From assembly GCA_008107755.1 (NCBI GenBank), contig VIRH01000101.1, positions 1 to 64,000 of the forward strand: a DNA stretch of 64,000 nucleotides, given 5' to 3'. The notes below the pieces were generated by a model. The model was not told the origin of the DNA, made no database searches, and saw nothing but the letters and a program-made list of their open reading frames with translations. Position 1 is the stretch's first letter. Each line of letters opens with the position of its first letter. The translations under genes and the position numbers were made by a program. Shown here in pieces: positions 37,618 through 48,309 of this stretch. Origin of the DNA: Rhodobacterales bacterium. Its GTDB lineage: Bacteria > Pseudomonadota > Alphaproteobacteria > Rhizobiales > Stappiaceae.

Positions 37618-38643
37618 CTAAAATTTTTGTAATGTGGACAAAAGTTTTGCGAAGTCCTCCGGATATGGGCTCTCGAAGCGCAACGTTTTCCCACTGATCG
37701 GGTGTTCGAAAGCCAGAAGCCCGGCATGCAGCGCCTGTCGGCGGAAGCCCGCGACGGCGGACTTCAATGGTTCATCAAGACGGTTGACCTTGGTCTTGAA
37801 TCCGGAGCCATAATCGTCATCGCCGATGAGAGGATGACCGATATGGGCCATGTGGACGCGGATCTGATGCGTGCGCCCGGTTTCGAGGCGGCACTCCATC
37901 AACGAGGCGAGGGTGGCCTCGTCAGCGGTGCTGAAACGCTCGCGAACCTGCCAGTGAGTCACGGCATGCCGGCCGCTTGTCTTGACGACGGCCATCTTCT
38001 GGCGATTGGCCTGAGAGCGGGCCAGATTGGCGTTGATCGTGCCCTTCAGATTGGATGGGGCACCCCAGACGAGCGCGGAATAGGCGCGTTCCAGCGGGCC
38101 GGTGCGGCCATGGTCGGCGAACTGCGCGGACAGCCCCTGGTGGGCCTGGTCGGACTTGGCGACGACGAGCAGGCCTGACGTATCCTTGTCGATCCGATGG
38201 ACAATGCCGGGCCGCTTGACGCCGCCTATCCCCGAAAGGCTGTCGCCGCAATGATGGATCAGGGCATTGACCAGGGTTCCCGTCCAGTTGCCGGCGCCCG
38301 GGTGGACCACAAGCCCCGCCGGCTTGTCCACCACGATCACATGCTCGTCCTCATAGACGACGGAAATCGGAATGTTCTCACCCTTGGGCTCGGGGTCCTC
38401 GGGTTCGGGCAAAGTCAGGGTCAGGGCATCGCCTTCATTGACCCGGTATTTCGGCTCCACTATTTTCGCGCCGCCGACGGTGACGTCACCCGATTTGATC
38501 AGGGACTGAATCCGGTTTCGGCTGAGCGTGTCCAGATGGGATGCCAACACCGCGTCCAGCCGCTTTCCGGCATCGGCTGCATCAACCGTCAACGAGAATT
38601 CGGAGTCCGGACCGGCCGGATCTTCGGGGGAATAGTTTGCCAT
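37618..38643 (-). CDS. rluD: RluD-type 23S rRNA pseudouridine synthase
   Basis: This RluA-family pseudouridine synthase probably modifies the helix-69 loop of 23S rRNA. The 341-residue protein has an N-terminal S4 RNA-binding domain (about 18-80). The catalytic domain carries the HRIDKDTSGLLVVAK motif (about 168-182), whose aspartate is the catalytic residue, and the C-terminal GRTHQIRVHMAHIGHPLIGD block. Its start codon overlaps that of the divergent small gene by two bases (shared CATG). Precise target sites in the family vary, so the RluD label is likely but not certain. Confidence 0.9.
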   Translation of the reverse strand: MANYSPEDPAGPDSEFSLTVDAADAGKRLDAVLASHLDTLSRNRIQSLIKSGDVTVGGAKIVEPKYRVNEGDALTLTLPEPEDPEPKGENIPISVVYEDEHVIVVDKPAGLVVHPGAGNWTGTLVNALIHHCGDSLSGIGGVKRPGIVHRIDKDTSGLLVVAKSDQAHQGLSAQFADHGRTGPLERAYSALVWGAPSNLKGTINANLARSQANRQKMAVVKTSGRHAVTHWQVRERFSTADEATLASLMECRLETGRTHQIRVHMAHIGHPLIGDDDYGSGFKTKVNRLDEPLKSAVAGFRRQALHAGLLAFEHPISGKTLRFESPYPEDFAKLLSTLQKF

Positions 38644-38998
38644 GTCAAAACCTGATTATCGGGACGGCCGTCCGGATGAGGAACCTCTCGACCCGGCGGC
38701 CCAGCGGGTCCAGGCCAAACTGAAACGCATGCTGCTCGGTTCGTCCCTGATCATGATCGCCGGATTTATCGCTGTCTTTGCAGCAATTCTCTACAAGATC
38801 AATAGCTACAAGGCCGATCCCGAAAATGCGGCCTTTGCGTCCAGCATCGCGGTGGGACCGGAAGCCGAGGTGATGCAGGCCTCCATCACGGACGGATTGC
38901 TGCTGGTTCTCGTTCGCGAGGGCAGCCGGACCGCGCTTTTGCGCTTTGATCCTGAAACCGGAAAACAGCTGGGCCGTACGGATTTCGTCGCCCGGTGA
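38642..38998 (+). CDS. small single-pass membrane protein, function unknown
   Basis: The 118-residue protein has a charged cytoplasmic N-terminus (about 1-30), one membrane helix (about 31-52) and a small domain of about 60 residues with the strand pattern GLLLVLVREGSRTALLRFDPETGKQLG. I cannot name the family. A GGGGGA ribosome site lies 9 bases upstream, inside the rluD coding region. Its head-to-head position with rluD looks like conserved synteny seen in alphaproteobacteria, but this is from memory. Confidence 0.75.
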   Translation: MSKPDYRDGRPDEEPLDPAAQRVQAKLKRMLLGSSLIMIAGFIAVFAAILYKINSYKADPENAAFASSIAVGPEAEVMQASITDGLLLVLVREGSRTALLRFDPETGKQLGRTDFVAR

Positions 38999-39098
38999 AG
39001 TTATGAACAGGCATCTGACTTAAAATGCCAAAAAAGGGGTTGCGTCTTTGGCCGGGCAGCCGTATACGCAGCCTCCTCAGCTCACCGCTGAGCACCGC

Positions 39099-39174
39099 GC
39101 GCCCATCGTCTAGCGGTCTAGGACGCCGCCCTTTCACGGCGGAAACACGGGTTCGAGTCCCGTTGGGCGTGCCA
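39099..39174 (+). tRNA. tRNA-Glu (anticodon TTC)
   Basis: A full cloverleaf can be drawn: acceptor GCGCCCA 39099-39105 with 39164-39170, the D arm with TAGCGGTCTA, an anticodon stem CCGCC/GGCGG around CTTTCAC, T arm ACGGG/CCCGT around TTCGAGT, discriminator G and an encoded CCA. The first acceptor pair is G-U rather than the usual G-C. No integrated element is visible at its 3' end. Confidence 0.95.
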
Positions 39175-39282
39175 TTTCTCCCCAGAATGCGCACAGGATT
39201 TCCACTGCCGTTCCACACGGCGGTACAGGGGTTTTGCGTTGCTTTTCCCCAGTGTTTCGGGAATGCCGATCCGGCCCCGGGG

Positions 39283-40260
39283 TCAAACGACCCGGGATTT
39301 TCGCGCAAGAATCATCTCTTCTACCTGCCGGGCATCGGCGTCGTAATCGTCTGCACGCGAAAGCAGGCGGACACGCTGGTTATCATTCTTGCCGGCAATT
39401 TCGCGCAGAAGCGCAGCCTTTTCCCGAAGTGCACGCAAGGCATCATAAAGGTTCCGCTCAAGCAGTTCCTCCTGCCGCAGATCGAGGGAATTTTCGGTAT
39501 AGGCGTGACCGGTATGGCAGCGGAACCTTGTCAGCGGGCCGTCCTGGATCTTCCAGAGAACGCCATTGCAGTCCGGACAATTGTACGGCGAGAGTTCCCC
39601 CAGCTTTTCCTCACTCGACATTTTCGCTTTCTCCAGTCCGGCGATCATCAACTCGAGGCGGATATTCTCAGATGCCGGAGTCGAGGGGCCGGCCTCTTCC
39701 GCGACAATGCGGGACAGATGCGCGCCGATCTGGCCGGCAGGTGCAATCAATTCAGGCTCACCGATCGCGCTGATTGCAGCGCGGGGCATGAACGGGGTCG
39801 TCGCATCGGCCGGATCCTGAACGACAATCTTGCCGCCGGTGGAAGCGATTGCCCTGCAGCCCGCCGCGCCGTCGTCCATGTAACCTGACAGGATGACACC
39901 GGTAGAGCGTGCCTGACCGAAGATTGCCATCGACCGGAACAGGGGATCGATCGCGGGACGAAAGTTGTTCTCGCGCGGTCCGCGGCGCAGATGAAGATGC
40001 GCATTGCCAATCAGCATGTGACAGTCGGGCGGGGCGACATACAGGCAGCCGGACCGGATAGGAGCGCCATCTTCGGGCTCACATACTTCAACCGGGCTTG
40101 CTACGCGCAGAATCTCCAGAAGATGTCCCGCTTCGTTCGCCCTATGGATGACCAGAAAAAGCGTGGCCGAAGCCACCGGCTCGTAGAATTTCAGCAGGTC
40201 CAGCAGAGCCCGCAAGCCGCCGGCGCTGCCTCCGATTGCGATCAGGTCACGGCGCATCAT
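39283..40260 (-). CDS. CheB-like methylesterase-domain protein with zinc-knuckle tail
   Basis: The 325-residue protein has a CheB-type methylesterase domain (about 1-190). The catalytic set is visible: Ser12 in GGSAGG, His39 in VIHRANE, and the Asp of the GYMDDG loop. There is no receiver domain. The C-terminal half has a CPDC...RCHTGH pattern (about residues 218-246) that looks like a small zinc-binding domain, followed by an Arg/Glu-rich helix. The start overlaps the end of the upstream hybrid kinase gene by about 14 bases, so the two are co-translated. It probably acts with that kinase rather than in classical chemotaxis. Confidence 0.85.
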   Translation of the reverse strand: MMRRDLIAIGGSAGGLRALLDLLKFYEPVASATLFLVIHRANEAGHLLEILRVASPVEVCEPEDGAPIRSGCLYVAPPDCHMLIGNAHLHLRRGPRENNFRPAIDPLFRSMAIFGQARSTGVILSGYMDDGAAGCRAIASTGGKIVVQDPADATTPFMPRAAISAIGEPELIAPAGQIGAHLSRIVAEEAGPSTPASENIRLELMIAGLEKAKMSSEEKLGELSPYNCPDCNGVLWKIQDGPLTRFRCHTGHAYTENSLDLRQEELLERNLYDALRALREKAALLREIAGKNDNQRVRLLSRADDYDADARQVEEMILARKSRVV

Positions 40261-43200
40261 CGCCTCTCTGCTCTTCGATGAGCAGTGCGACACGGCCGAG
40301 CATCGCCGCCGGGGATACAGGTTTTGCGAGGTAGTGCAGCCCGCCTGTGCGTTCGCTGAACTCGACCGCAGATCCGTAACCGGAGACGATCAGGACCGGG
40401 ATGCCCTTTGCCCTGAATTGAGGAATAAGGTCTTCAACGGACTGACCACCGATGTTGTAGTCGAGGACCGCGCAATCGATTTTTTCGACCCCCAGGGGCT
40501 TGCGCGCCTGATCGATGGTGTTGAACGGGCCGAGCACGGAAGCGCCGGCTCCAAGCAGATATTGTGCATGCTGTTCGGCGATCAGCCATTCGTCATCGAG
40601 AACGAGGACCCGGGCGTCGACAAGGGGCGACAGATCGATCTGCGGTGGAAGCGGCGTCGTTTTCGCCTCCTTTATGGCCGCCCCGGTGGAGAGTTGCTGG
40701 ATCGGAATTTCCGACGTGACCACGAGGCCTTCGGGTGCGAAGTCGATTTGAGTCCGGGCGCTCAGCTGCGTGCTGAAAATGCGTTCCAGAACGGTCGAGC
40801 CGTAGCCCTTGGTTTCCGGTTTTTTGACCTCTGGCCCCTTCCGTTCCTTCCATTCAAACAGAAGTTTTTCTTCACGATCGCTTGCGTTGATCCGCTGCCA
40901 GGAAACCAGCAGTTCGCCGTCAGCCACGGAGAAGGCACCGTATTTCATTGCGTTGGTGCAAAGCTCGTGCAGTGCCATGGAAAAGGCCTGCGCGGCGGTC
41001 GGACTCAGGGCCACATCCGGCCCGTCGATGGTAACATTCCTGCCAGACTCGGAATGAGCCAGTTCGTCTCCGACCAGCGATCGCAAACCCGCGCCCCGCC
41101 AGCGACCTTCGGCCAGCAGGCTGTGGGTTCGCGCCATCGCTTGAAGGCGGTTTTCGAAGGATTCGATGAAGGACGGGAAGTCGGTCGCTGTTCGCCCCGT
41201 TATCTTGGCGATCGACAGTATGATGGCCAGCACGTTTTTCACGCGGTGGTCCAACTCGCGCATAACGAAGCGGTTCTGCTCCTCGCTGGCCTTGCGTTCG
41301 GTTATGTCGGTGTTGACGCCCAGAACGGTAAGGCGGCCGTTTTCCCGCATCCGCTCTCCGCGAGCGACCATCCAGATCTCGCCGCCATCAGGCCGTATCA
41401 GTCGAAATTCCTCCTTCAGGGGCGTTCCGTCTTCACACGTTTTCTGAAGGGCGGATTCAAAGCGCTCCCGATCATCCGGCAGGACCATGCTGAGCAGGTC
41501 AGACAGCGGAGCAGTCGATCTGGACTGTTCGATCCCGATCATTTCCTTCAGGCGGTTGTGCAGCACGACATCTTGCGACCATACATCATATTGCCAGACG
41601 CCCAGATCCGCCGCCTTGAGGGCGAGCGAGGATATCAGGCTTTCGCGTGCGATATGGGATTCGCGCTCGATCTGCATGATGGTAGAGGCGGCGACATTCG
41701 CGGCCGCCTGAATGATGGTGAGGTCCTCACGCAGGAAATGGTTCGGGTCGCGGTCATGCAGCCCGAGCACGCCCCATCTTTTCCCGCCGACTTCGATCAG
41801 GCAGCTTACACCCGACCTGACCCCGTTGTCCGTCAGCAACTGGGGCGCGTCGAACCGGCGCTCCTCGGCAATGTCGGTTACGAGAATGGGGCTGTCCTGC
41901 TTGAGGGTATAGCCGCCCTGGCTCTTGACCCCGCTCGGGACCGTCGTCTTGCCGACCGCGCCGCTCGTCCAGCCCGCGCCTGCCACCAGATCCAGGCGAT
42001 CGTCCTGCGCGTCGAACCTGAGCACCTTGGCGAAATCGCAGTTCAGCGCGACCCTGAGCGAGGCACACAGCTCGTTGAGGAAAACGGTCAGGTCTCGGGC
42101 ATTCAGGGCCGTCTGGCCCACTTCGGCGATAATGCGTTGCTGGCGCTCGCGCCCGGCAAGCATTTCTGCGATATCGGCCTGCTGACTGATATCCGCATAT
42201 GTCACCACGACGCCATTGATACGCTGATCGGAGGTGCGATAGGGCTGGATGCGGCGCAAATACGTCTCGCCCGTACTGCTGCGGATCTGCATCTCTGCCG
42301 GTGTCAGATCGGCCAGCGTGGAGAGGGCATCCTCGATGAGACGCGTATCGTCCACCTTGAAGGCCAATTCGGTGACCGGCCGGCCGATGTCGCCGTCGCG
42401 CGTCTCCACCAGATCCGCCAGGCTTGGCGTGAAGCCGCTGATCTTGAGCTCGGGATCGAGGAAAAGAACCGGCAGTTTCGTACTGGTGAGCAGGTTGCGC
42501 ATGTCGTCGGTGGATTTTTCCACTTCGGCGATCTTCTCTTCGAGCTGATTGTTGACTGTGATCAGTTCCTCGTTGAGCGATTGCAATTCTTCCCGGCTCG
42601 TTTCCAGCTCCTCGTTGGCGGATTGCAGTTCTTCGTTCGCAGCGACGGCTTCCTCATGGCTGGCCTTGAGCTCCTCGTTCGAGGTTTCAAGCTCTTCAAC
42701 GGTCGTCTGCAAATCCTCACGGAGAATGGCCAGCTCACTTTCGAGCTGGACCACCTGATCGGTCTCGCCTCCGGCGGTCGGAGACTCGGGCGCCTCATGA
42801 TCTTCCACTTCGATGAACGTGAGCACGAACAGGATTTGTTCCATGTCCCTGATCAACGCGCATTCGAGATTCACTGTTGCGTCGCGATCCGCGAAGCGAA
42901 CTTTTGCGCTGCGACGAAAGGTGTCGTTGCCGGCGGCTTTAGTCGCCTTGATCGCTTCTCTCGCCCGGCTTCGCAGCGCAGGCGGCAAGATATCGAAAAT
43001 GGAGTTGCTTGGTGCGCCTTCCGGATGATCGACAAAGCGCCGGACCGGTCCATGGAAATAGACGATTTCGCCTGTCTCCTGCACGGTCACGGCCGCCGGC
43101 GCGTAGCGTTCCAGAAGGGAGCGGCGAACCTTGTCGGCAAGATCGCGCTGGCGTTCCTGGCTGCTCGAAAATGCGGGTTTGCCAAGCCCGCCCGCCAAAG

Positions 43201-44671
43201 CCGCATCGGCACGCGGGCTGAGCCGCGCAATCGACCGGCCGGGCTTGCGCACGAAGATATGGTCCTTGGACTCCAGCGCCTGGAATTCATGCTTGCGCGG
43301 CCCCGTCGTCTCCGACGTTCCCAGAAGCAGAAAGCACTCTTCCTTGAGAGCGAAATGGAAGGTCTCGAGCAATTGTTCCTGATGCTTGTTGTCGAGGTAG
43401 ATCAGGAGATTTCGGCAACTTATGAAATCGAGGCGAGAGAAGGGAGGATCGGTCAAAACGTTCTGATGGGCGAAAACGACCTTGTCCCGCAGGTTCTTGT
43501 TGATCCGGTACCCCGCGTTCTCGCGCTTGAAAAAGCGCTGAAGACGCTCTGCATTGACGTCGTCGGCAATGCTTTCGCGGTAATATCCTTCGCGGCCGTG
43601 AGCGACGGCATCCGCGTCGAGGTCAGTGGCAAAGATCTGCCAGTCGCAAGGCTGCTGTTGCTTGGAACATTCCTCTTCCATCAGGATGGCGATCGTAAAG
43701 GCCTCCTCTCCGGAGGAACAGGCGGGCACCCAGATCCGTATGGGATCCCGCTTGGCTGCAGCATTTTCAATGAGCGGAGCGATGATCTTGTACCTGACAT
43801 TGTCCCAGACCGTCGTGTCGCGGAAAAAGCAGGTTACGTTGATCAGCATGTCGTCGAAAAGCTGCCTGAGCTCGTCGGAATTTTCGCGCAGGTACGCGAG
43901 ATAGTCCGCGAGCGTGTCGAAGCGCAGGAGGTTCATGCGGCGGCGAACGCGCCGGGTGACGGTCCCGCCCTTGTAGGCGGTGAAATCATGCCCCGTCCGT
44001 GCCTTGAGCAGCGCCAGGACGTCGTTCAAGTCCTTTTTCGGAAAGTCGTTGCTTTCCGGAGCCTGCTGCAGTCGGTCGGCGAGTTCGGTTATGGTCTTGC
44101 AAAGGTCTTCCAGGTCGCCGACCTTGTCGACGACCCCGGCTTCGATCGCGGCGTTCGGCATGCCGTCATAGAGGCATGTTTCCGGCGACTGGGCGAGGGC
44201 AACGCCGCCCGCTCCCTTGATCTCCCGCAGGCCGATCGTACCGTCGCTTCCCGTTCCCGAAAGGACCACGCCGACGGCTAGAGATCCGGCGGTTTTAGCG
44301 AGCGAGCGCATGAAATAATCGATCGGCATCCGCAGTCCGCGCGGCTCGGCCGGGGCTTCAACAAACAGGCCATGATCGACCAGGGCCAGATAGCGGGCTG
44401 GGGTAAGAACGTAAATGTGGCCGGCCTCCACCGGCATATTCTGGTCGGCCTCCAGCACCGGCAGTGCCGCCGCACGTCCCAGGATGTCGCCGAGCTGGCT
44501 GTCATGATCGGGCGCAAGATGCGGAAGAATGACGAAGCTCGAGCGCGTATCCTTCGGAATGAACGAGACGAAGGTCTTCAGCGCTTCCACGCCCCCGGCC
44601 GACGCGCCGACGGCGACGATCGGGTGGTCAAACTTAGCGTTGTCCGAATTCTGTTCGATCGCCTGATCCAT
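40247..44671 (-). CDS. CheB-CheR-PAS-GAF-HWE histidine kinase-receiver hybrid
   Basis: This 1474-residue multidomain signalling protein has, in order, these parts. A CheB methylesterase domain (about 15-200; Ser24, His51, Asp143). A CheR methyltransferase domain (about 215-490) with [12 protein letters not shown] and [11 protein letters not shown] Glu-rich coiled coil (about 660-770). A PAS domain (about 770-870), a GAF domain (about 880-1040) and another PAS domain (about 1045-1170). An HWE-type kinase core with the DHRVKN phospho-His motif, the [13 protein letters not shown]-box and the diagnostic WKE motif. A C-terminal receiver (about 1360-1470) with CAVLDYN. CheB-CheR-kinase fusions are known in alphaproteobacteria. 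Its signal is unknown. Confidence 0.92.
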   Translation of the reverse strand: MDQAIEQNSDNAKFDHPIVAVGASAGGVEALKTFVSFIPKDTRSSFVILPHLAPDHDSQLGDILGRAAALPVLEADQNMPVEAGHIYVLTPARYLALVDHGLFVEAPAEPRGLRMPIDYFMRSLAKTAGSLAVGVVLSGTGSDGTIGLREIKGAGGVALAQSPETCLYDGMPNAAIEAGVVDKVGDLEDLCKTITELADRLQQAPESNDFPKKDLNDVLALLKARTGHDFTAYKGGTVTRRVRRRMNLLRFDTLADYLAYLRENSDELRQLFDDMLINVTCFFRDTTVWDNVRYKIIAPLIENAAAKRDPIRIWVPACSSGEEAFTIAILMEEECSKQQQPCDWQIFATDLDADAVAHGREGYYRESIADDVNAERLQRFFKRENAGYRINKNLRDKVVFAHQNVLTDPPFSRLDFISCRNLLIYLDNKHQEQLLETFHFALKEECFLLLGTSETTGPRKHEFQALESKDHIFVRKPGRSIARLSPRADAALAGGLGKPAFSSSQERQRDLADKVRRSLLERYAPAAVTVQETGEIVYFHGPVRRFVDHPEGAPSNSIFDILPPALRSRAREAIKATKAAGNDTFRRSAKVRFADRDATVNLECALIRDMEQILFVLTFIEVEDHEAPESPTAGGETDQVVQLESELAILREDLQTTVEELETSNEELKASHEEAVAANEELQSANEELETSREELQSLNEELITVNNQLEEKIAEVEKSTDDMRNLLTSTKLPVLFLDPELKISGFTPSLADLVETRDGDIGRPVTELAFKVDDTRLIEDALSTLADLTPAEMQIRSSTGETYLRRIQPYRTSDQRINGVVVTYADISQQADIAEMLAGRERQQRIIAEVGQTALNARDLTVFLNELCASLRVALNCDFAKVLRFDAQDDRLDLVAGAGWTSGAVGKTTVPSGVKSQGGYTLKQDSPILVTDIAEERRFDAPQLLTDNGVRSGVSCLIEVGGKRWGVLGLHDRDPNHFLREDLTIIQAAANVAASTIMQIERESHIARESLISSLALKAADLGVWQYDVWSQDVVLHNRLKEMIGIEQSRSTAPLSDLLSMVLPDDRERFESALQKTCEDGTPLKEEFRLIRPDGGEIWMVARGERMRENGRLTVLGVNTDITERKASEEQNRFVMRELDHRVKNVLAIILSIAKITGRTATDFPSFIESFENRLQAMARTHSLLAEGRWRGAGLRSLVGDELAHSESGRNVTIDGPDVALSPTAAQAFSMALHELCTNAMKYGAFSVADGELLVSWQRINASDREEKLLFEWKERKGPEVKKPETKGYGSTVLERIFSTQLSARTQIDFAPEGLVVTSEIPIQQLSTGAAIKEAKTTPLPPQIDLSPLVDARVLVLDDEWLIAEQHAQYLLGAGASVLGPFNTIDQARKPLGVEKIDCAVLDYNIGGQSVEDLIPQFRAKGIPVLIVSGYGSAVEFSERTGGLHYLAKPVSPAAMLGRVALLIEEQRGDDAP

Positions 44672-45098
44672 TGATCTTCCTGTTCACTTTCGCAAATTGC
44701 CCGGGCTGTGTCTCAGGACTTCGAATGTCATCTTTCAGATGAGGCTGACTGACCTGTCTTCAGTTGGGGTCGTCAAAAGTCATTATGTCGCGCCGGACAA
44801 AAGCAAGCAATCGGGGTCGTGGCGGCCCGCACGGCACCCGTTCGTGCAACCGGCTGTCCCTCGTCAACAAACGACATCCGGCCATCAAAGCCATTTGAGG
44901 CGCGTCATTGTTCGAAGAAGTGCGACCGGGGCACGCAGAGGGCGATAAATTTCGCGGCGACATCCGGTCTGACTCCCCCATTTGCAGCCTTACCCGTTCG
45001 GTAACGCGTTTCGCGGTTAAAAGTTGCATGACGCCACTCACGGGAGGCGGTCGGGGAACTGAACTCTTTGGAAATGATCAGACAGACTGACCGAGGTG
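44672..45098. other. intergenic region, no supported gene
   Basis: This 427-base gap lies between the hybrid kinase start and the DeoR gene end. It holds the kinase promoter region but no convincing frame, tRNA or repeat. Confidence 0.4.
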
Positions 45099-45881
45099 TC
45101 AGTCCGTGAGGTCTGTTTCCTGCTGTTCTGTCTCGATCACGGTGACCCCGGCATCTGCGGCGATCCGGGCGAAGCCCGCGCTCGGGCATCTGTCCGTGAC
45201 GAAGGTGCTGACTTGTGAGAGATGGGCGACGCGCACAGGGGCCGTGCGCTCGAACTTGGTGCTGTCGGCTGCCAGGATGACATGCCGCGCGTTTTCCATG
45301 ATGGTCTTGGTGACCTTCACTTCCCTGTAATCATAGTCCAGCAGGGATCCGTCCGCATCGAGCGCAGACGTTCCGACGATCGCGAAATCGACCTTGAACT
45401 GGCGCATGAAATCAACCGCCGCCTCGCCGACGATACCGCCGTCGGAATGGCGCAGGACGCCGCCGGCGACCACGACCTCTATCTGCGTGTAGCCGCGCAT
45501 GAGGCTTGCGACATTCAGGTTGTTGGTGATGACCATCAGCCCGCGGTGCTGGAGAAGGGCCTGCGCAACGGCTTCCGTGGTCGTGCCGATATTGATGAAG
45601 ATCGAGGCGTTGTCCGGGATCAGGGCCGCGACGCTTTCGCCGATGTCTGCCTTCTCCTTGCTGGAGATGATCCTGCGGGCCTCATAGCCCACGTTCTCGA
45701 TACCCGAGGACAGCAGCGCCCCGCCATGGGTGCGAGCCAGAAGGCGGCGCTCGCAAAGCTCGTTGAGATCCTTGCGAATTGTCTGCGGGGAGACGTCGAA
45801 GCGTCGCGCCAGATCATCGACGTTGACCCGGCCCATCTGGCGGGCAAGCTCGAGGATGGAATTGTGACGTTCGATCAGCAT
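45099..45881 (-). CDS. DeoR-family transcriptional regulator
   Basis: This 260-residue sugar-type repressor has an N-terminal winged helix-turn-helix (about residues 1-55; VNVDDLARRFDVSPQTIRKDL) and a C-terminal DeoRC effector domain (about 75-235) with a GTTTEAVAQAL phosphate-sugar pocket motif and SALDADGSLLDYD. DeoR proteins usually respond to phosphorylated sugars. No sugar operon is adjacent, so its targets lie elsewhere. It starts 58 bases after the coiled-coil gene on the same strand and may share its transcript. Confidence 0.9.
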   Translation of the reverse strand: MLIERHNSILELARQMGRVNVDDLARRFDVSPQTIRKDLNELCERRLLARTHGGALLSSGIENVGYEARRIISSKEKADIGESVAALIPDNASIFINIGTTTEAVAQALLQHRGLMVITNNLNVASLMRGYTQIEVVVAGGVLRHSDGGIVGEAAVDFMRQFKVDFAIVGTSALDADGSLLDYDYREVKVTKTIMENARHVILAADSTKFERTAPVRVAHLSQVSTFVTDRCPSAGFARIAADAGVTVIETEQQETDLTD

Positions 45882-45939
45882 CTAGCGCGATCTCATCTTT
45901 TCTTGTCGATTTGCACCGGAATGACCCTGTTCGCCCAGC

Positions 45940-47400
45940 TCAGGCGACATCCTTCTTCGCCTTGCCGACCTTGGCCTTCTGCGAGTCAGCGTCGGCAGAG
46001 GGGGGGGAAGGCGCCGGGGCCTTGGCCGGTTCCTTGCGCTTGCCGACTTCAGACGCGGCAAGCTTGCTGCGATTGGAGGCCATGATGCGGCTGACGAGCG
46101 CGTCGGCGGCATTGGCGATGTTCGCCGATTTTGTCGGCTCCTGTTCCTTCGGAACAGTAGGGTCGGAGGCCGCAGGGGCATTGTCCGTCTCGCCGGGGGC
46201 GGTCCGGACAGGCTTGAGGTCGGAAGTGTCCAGCTTCCGTGTGGTCCCGCCCTTTTGCTGAAGCTGAGCCAACGGCTGGGCTTTTTTCTGGACAGGCGCG
46301 GTAGGCGCCGGGGCGGCAAGGGCCTTTCCCGGAACCGAGGACGGTGTAGCGGCGGGCCCTGCCGGCGGCTGGGCGGAGGATATGGTCACCGTGTCCGCGC
46401 TTACGACCCTGGCGGCGAGGGTCTTCAGTTCCTTGCGCAGTTCCAGAAGGGCGGGAGACCGGGACAGGTCTTCGCGCAGGCGTTCGACCTGGCCGGCCAT
46501 GCGCCGAAGCAGCCTGTCCTTGCTTTCGAGATCCGACTGGTGGCGGGCGTTTTCTTCCGCAAGGGACTGCAACTGCGAGTCCAGTGCCTTTTGAAGGTCG
46601 GCTTCGCTGGCGTTGGCTGAATCCAGCAACAGCGACAGCCGGGTAACCTCGGCCTGGGCCGCGATATATTTCGATTCCGTGTCGACGAGCTGGCCTTCGA
46701 GCTCTGCGAGACGCGCCTTGGCGGCTTCCCTGAGGGAGGCGTCGATTTCACTGGCAACGGTCGGCTCGTAACTGGAGAGCTTCGCCTTGAGCGTCGCGAC
46801 TTCTGCTTCGAGCCCGGTGATGGTGGCGAGCATCATCGTATCGGTGGCCGGCAGCCAGCTGACATCTTCCTCCTCGGATGCCGTGGTGTCCTTCGCCTTG
46901 TCCGGCGAGCCTTCCTTGCGATCTTCGGCCCAGCTGTCGGCGAGCGCCTTTTCGGCTTCGGCGAGTTTTTCCTTCAGCGTGCCGATCTCGGCGGTGAGGA
47001 GGTCGATGGCCTGGTCGTTGCCTGCAATGGCGGCAATCCGGGATTCCAGTTCATCAATGCGGTTCTGGCTCAGGCGGCTCTGCTCGGAGATCTCTGCTTT
47101 CAGGCGCGAGGATTCCATGTGAAAGCGAGCCGCTTTCTCGCGCTCGTGGTCGAGTTGCGTTTCGACCCGGCGCAGTTCCACTGCATGGAGGGCACGTGCC
47201 TGATCCTGGGCAGCCCTGACTTCGGCGTAGCTGGAGGGATTGACGGCGCGCAGCGCTTCTTCGGTCAGGCGCGCGGCCCTGCGATAGAAGGCAGGCAGGA
47301 TTGCAAGGCCGATCAGACCGGCGGTGCAGAATCCCAATGCCACATACATCGCTGCTTCAATCAAATCGGGCTCCCGGCAACATTTCTTCGGGTCAACCAT
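45940..47400 (-). CDS. membrane-anchored coiled-coil protein
   Basis: I do not recognise a named family. The product is about 486 residues from ATG 47400. A membrane helix near residues 17-38 (AAMYVALGFCTAGLIGLAIL) is followed by a very long Glu/Ala/Lys-rich coiled coil (about 50-350). The Pro/Ala-rich, probably disordered C-terminal region has a short basic tail. The start is uncertain: ATG 47349, GTG 47418 and a longer frame to 47499 are alternatives. Its shape suggests a structural or scaffold role at the inner membrane, which is inference from architecture alone. Confidence 0.75.
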   Translation of the reverse strand: MVDPKKCCREPDLIEAAMYVALGFCTAGLIGLAILPAFYRRAARLTEEALRAVNPSSYAEVRAAQDQARALHAVELRRVETQLDHEREKAARFHMESSRLKAEISEQSRLSQNRIDELESRIAAIAGNDQAIDLLTAEIGTLKEKLAEAEKALADSWAEDRKEGSPDKAKDTTASEEEDVSWLPATDTMMLATITGLEAEVATLKAKLSSYEPTVASEIDASLREAAKARLAELEGQLVDTESKYIAAQAEVTRLSLLLDSANASEADLQKALDSQLQSLAEENARHQSDLESKDRLLRRMAGQVERLREDLSRSPALLELRKELKTLAARVVSADTVTISSAQPPAGPAATPSSVPGKALAAPAPTAPVQKKAQPLAQLQQKGGTTRKLDTSDLKPVRTAPGETDNAPAASDPTVPKEQEPTKSANIANAADALVSRIMASNRSKLAASEVGKRKEPAKAPAPSPPSADADSQKAKVGKAKKDVA

Positions 47401-47577
47401 CCCATCATTAGACGAGACACGGCCTTCCGCCAAGTGTTCTGAGGCCACACCATGGTGCCACCATGGGCACAAAAACGCGTTAACGCGGAATATTGTCAAT
47501 CTGAAATAGCTGCAGGAAACGTCTGCAATCTCCGCCGGCGGAATGCCGCCAGCGGGTCAATGGGCAAGGTGGCCGTG

Positions 47578-48183
47578 TCAGAAAGGGTTCCAGGTCGGCC
47601 GATTGGTGAACTTGAGATAGCCCATGTTCACGCCGAGGCGGGCGCCGACACCGGCTCTGACCGGAACGAGCACCATCTCGTCCCGCAGAAGAACGGTCAT
47701 ACCGACGCCGCCGACAAGATAAGCGGAGCCGTTGATGCCTGTGAAGCGGGCGTAGATCGAATTCACCGAAGGCAGATTGTAGACCAGCATCATGACCCGG
47801 GCGCCGTCGGCACCGAAGTCCCAGCCGAAGGAAGGTCCTTGCCAGAAGACCTTATGCGTGCCGGCGTTGCGGGTGTAGAGATTGCCTTCGCCGTATCGGG
47901 CCCCCGCCACGAAGGCGCCGGAGCCTTCTTCGCCGAGGACATAACCGTTCGGCTCGCCGTAGCTGGAAAAGGCCTTTTCCACAACGGAAGCTAGGCCGCC
48001 GGTCACCGAGCCGAAGAACTGATGTCCCGCCTGCAGGATCTCGTCTTCATTATAGGTGTTCCCGGGGGGGATGGGTTCGCTGTTGGACGTCTGGGCAAGG
48101 GCCGGGGCATGGGCCGCAATCAGGAAAAGACACACGCACAGGGCTGAGAGCAGGCTGGCCAGGGGCCAGGTTCTTTGGGCCAT
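47578..48183 (-). CDS. eipA: EipA-like envelope integrity protein (DUF1134)
   Basis: The 201-residue protein has a signal peptide (cut near ALAQ, about residue 31) and a DUF1134 domain. This is seen in the conserved GPSFGWDFGADGARVMMLVYNL (split by the loop at residue 125) and GINGSAYLVGGVGMTVL segments. EipA is a periplasmic protein needed for envelope integrity in Brucella. The name here follows family resemblance from memory. It is divergent from the YHS-domain gene across 126 bases. Confidence 0.8.
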   Translation of the reverse strand: MAQRTWPLASLLSALCVCLFLIAAHAPALAQTSNSEPIPPGNTYNEDEILQAGHQFFGSVTGGLASVVEKAFSSYGEPNGYVLGEEGSGAFVAGARYGEGNLYTRNAGTHKVFWQGPSFGWDFGADGARVMMLVYNLPSVNSIYARFTGINGSAYLVGGVGMTVLLRDEMVLVPVRAGVGARLGVNMGYLKFTNRPTWNPF

Positions 48184-48309
48184 CGAACGAAATCTCCTCG
48201 TCTCAGATCCGGACAGGCGTAATCTTGCGGTCCGGCCGGGGCAAAATGCTAAACTTCACCAACGTCGTGATGATTCGTATGCGTTATCGGGTCCTACATA
48301 GCCGAATCG

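Noticed and set aside
39160..39283. Integration site of a genomic island at the 3' end of tRNA-Glu
   Set aside because: No direct repeat of the tRNA end, integrase gene or composition shift was seen downstream.
40334..44281. A 1315-codon open frame on the plus strand opposite the hybrid kinase gene
   Set aside because: It is a shadow frame from high GC at third codon positions. The minus strand encodes clear CheB, CheR, kinase and receiver motifs, while the plus frame is Arg/Gly/His-rich with no domain pattern.
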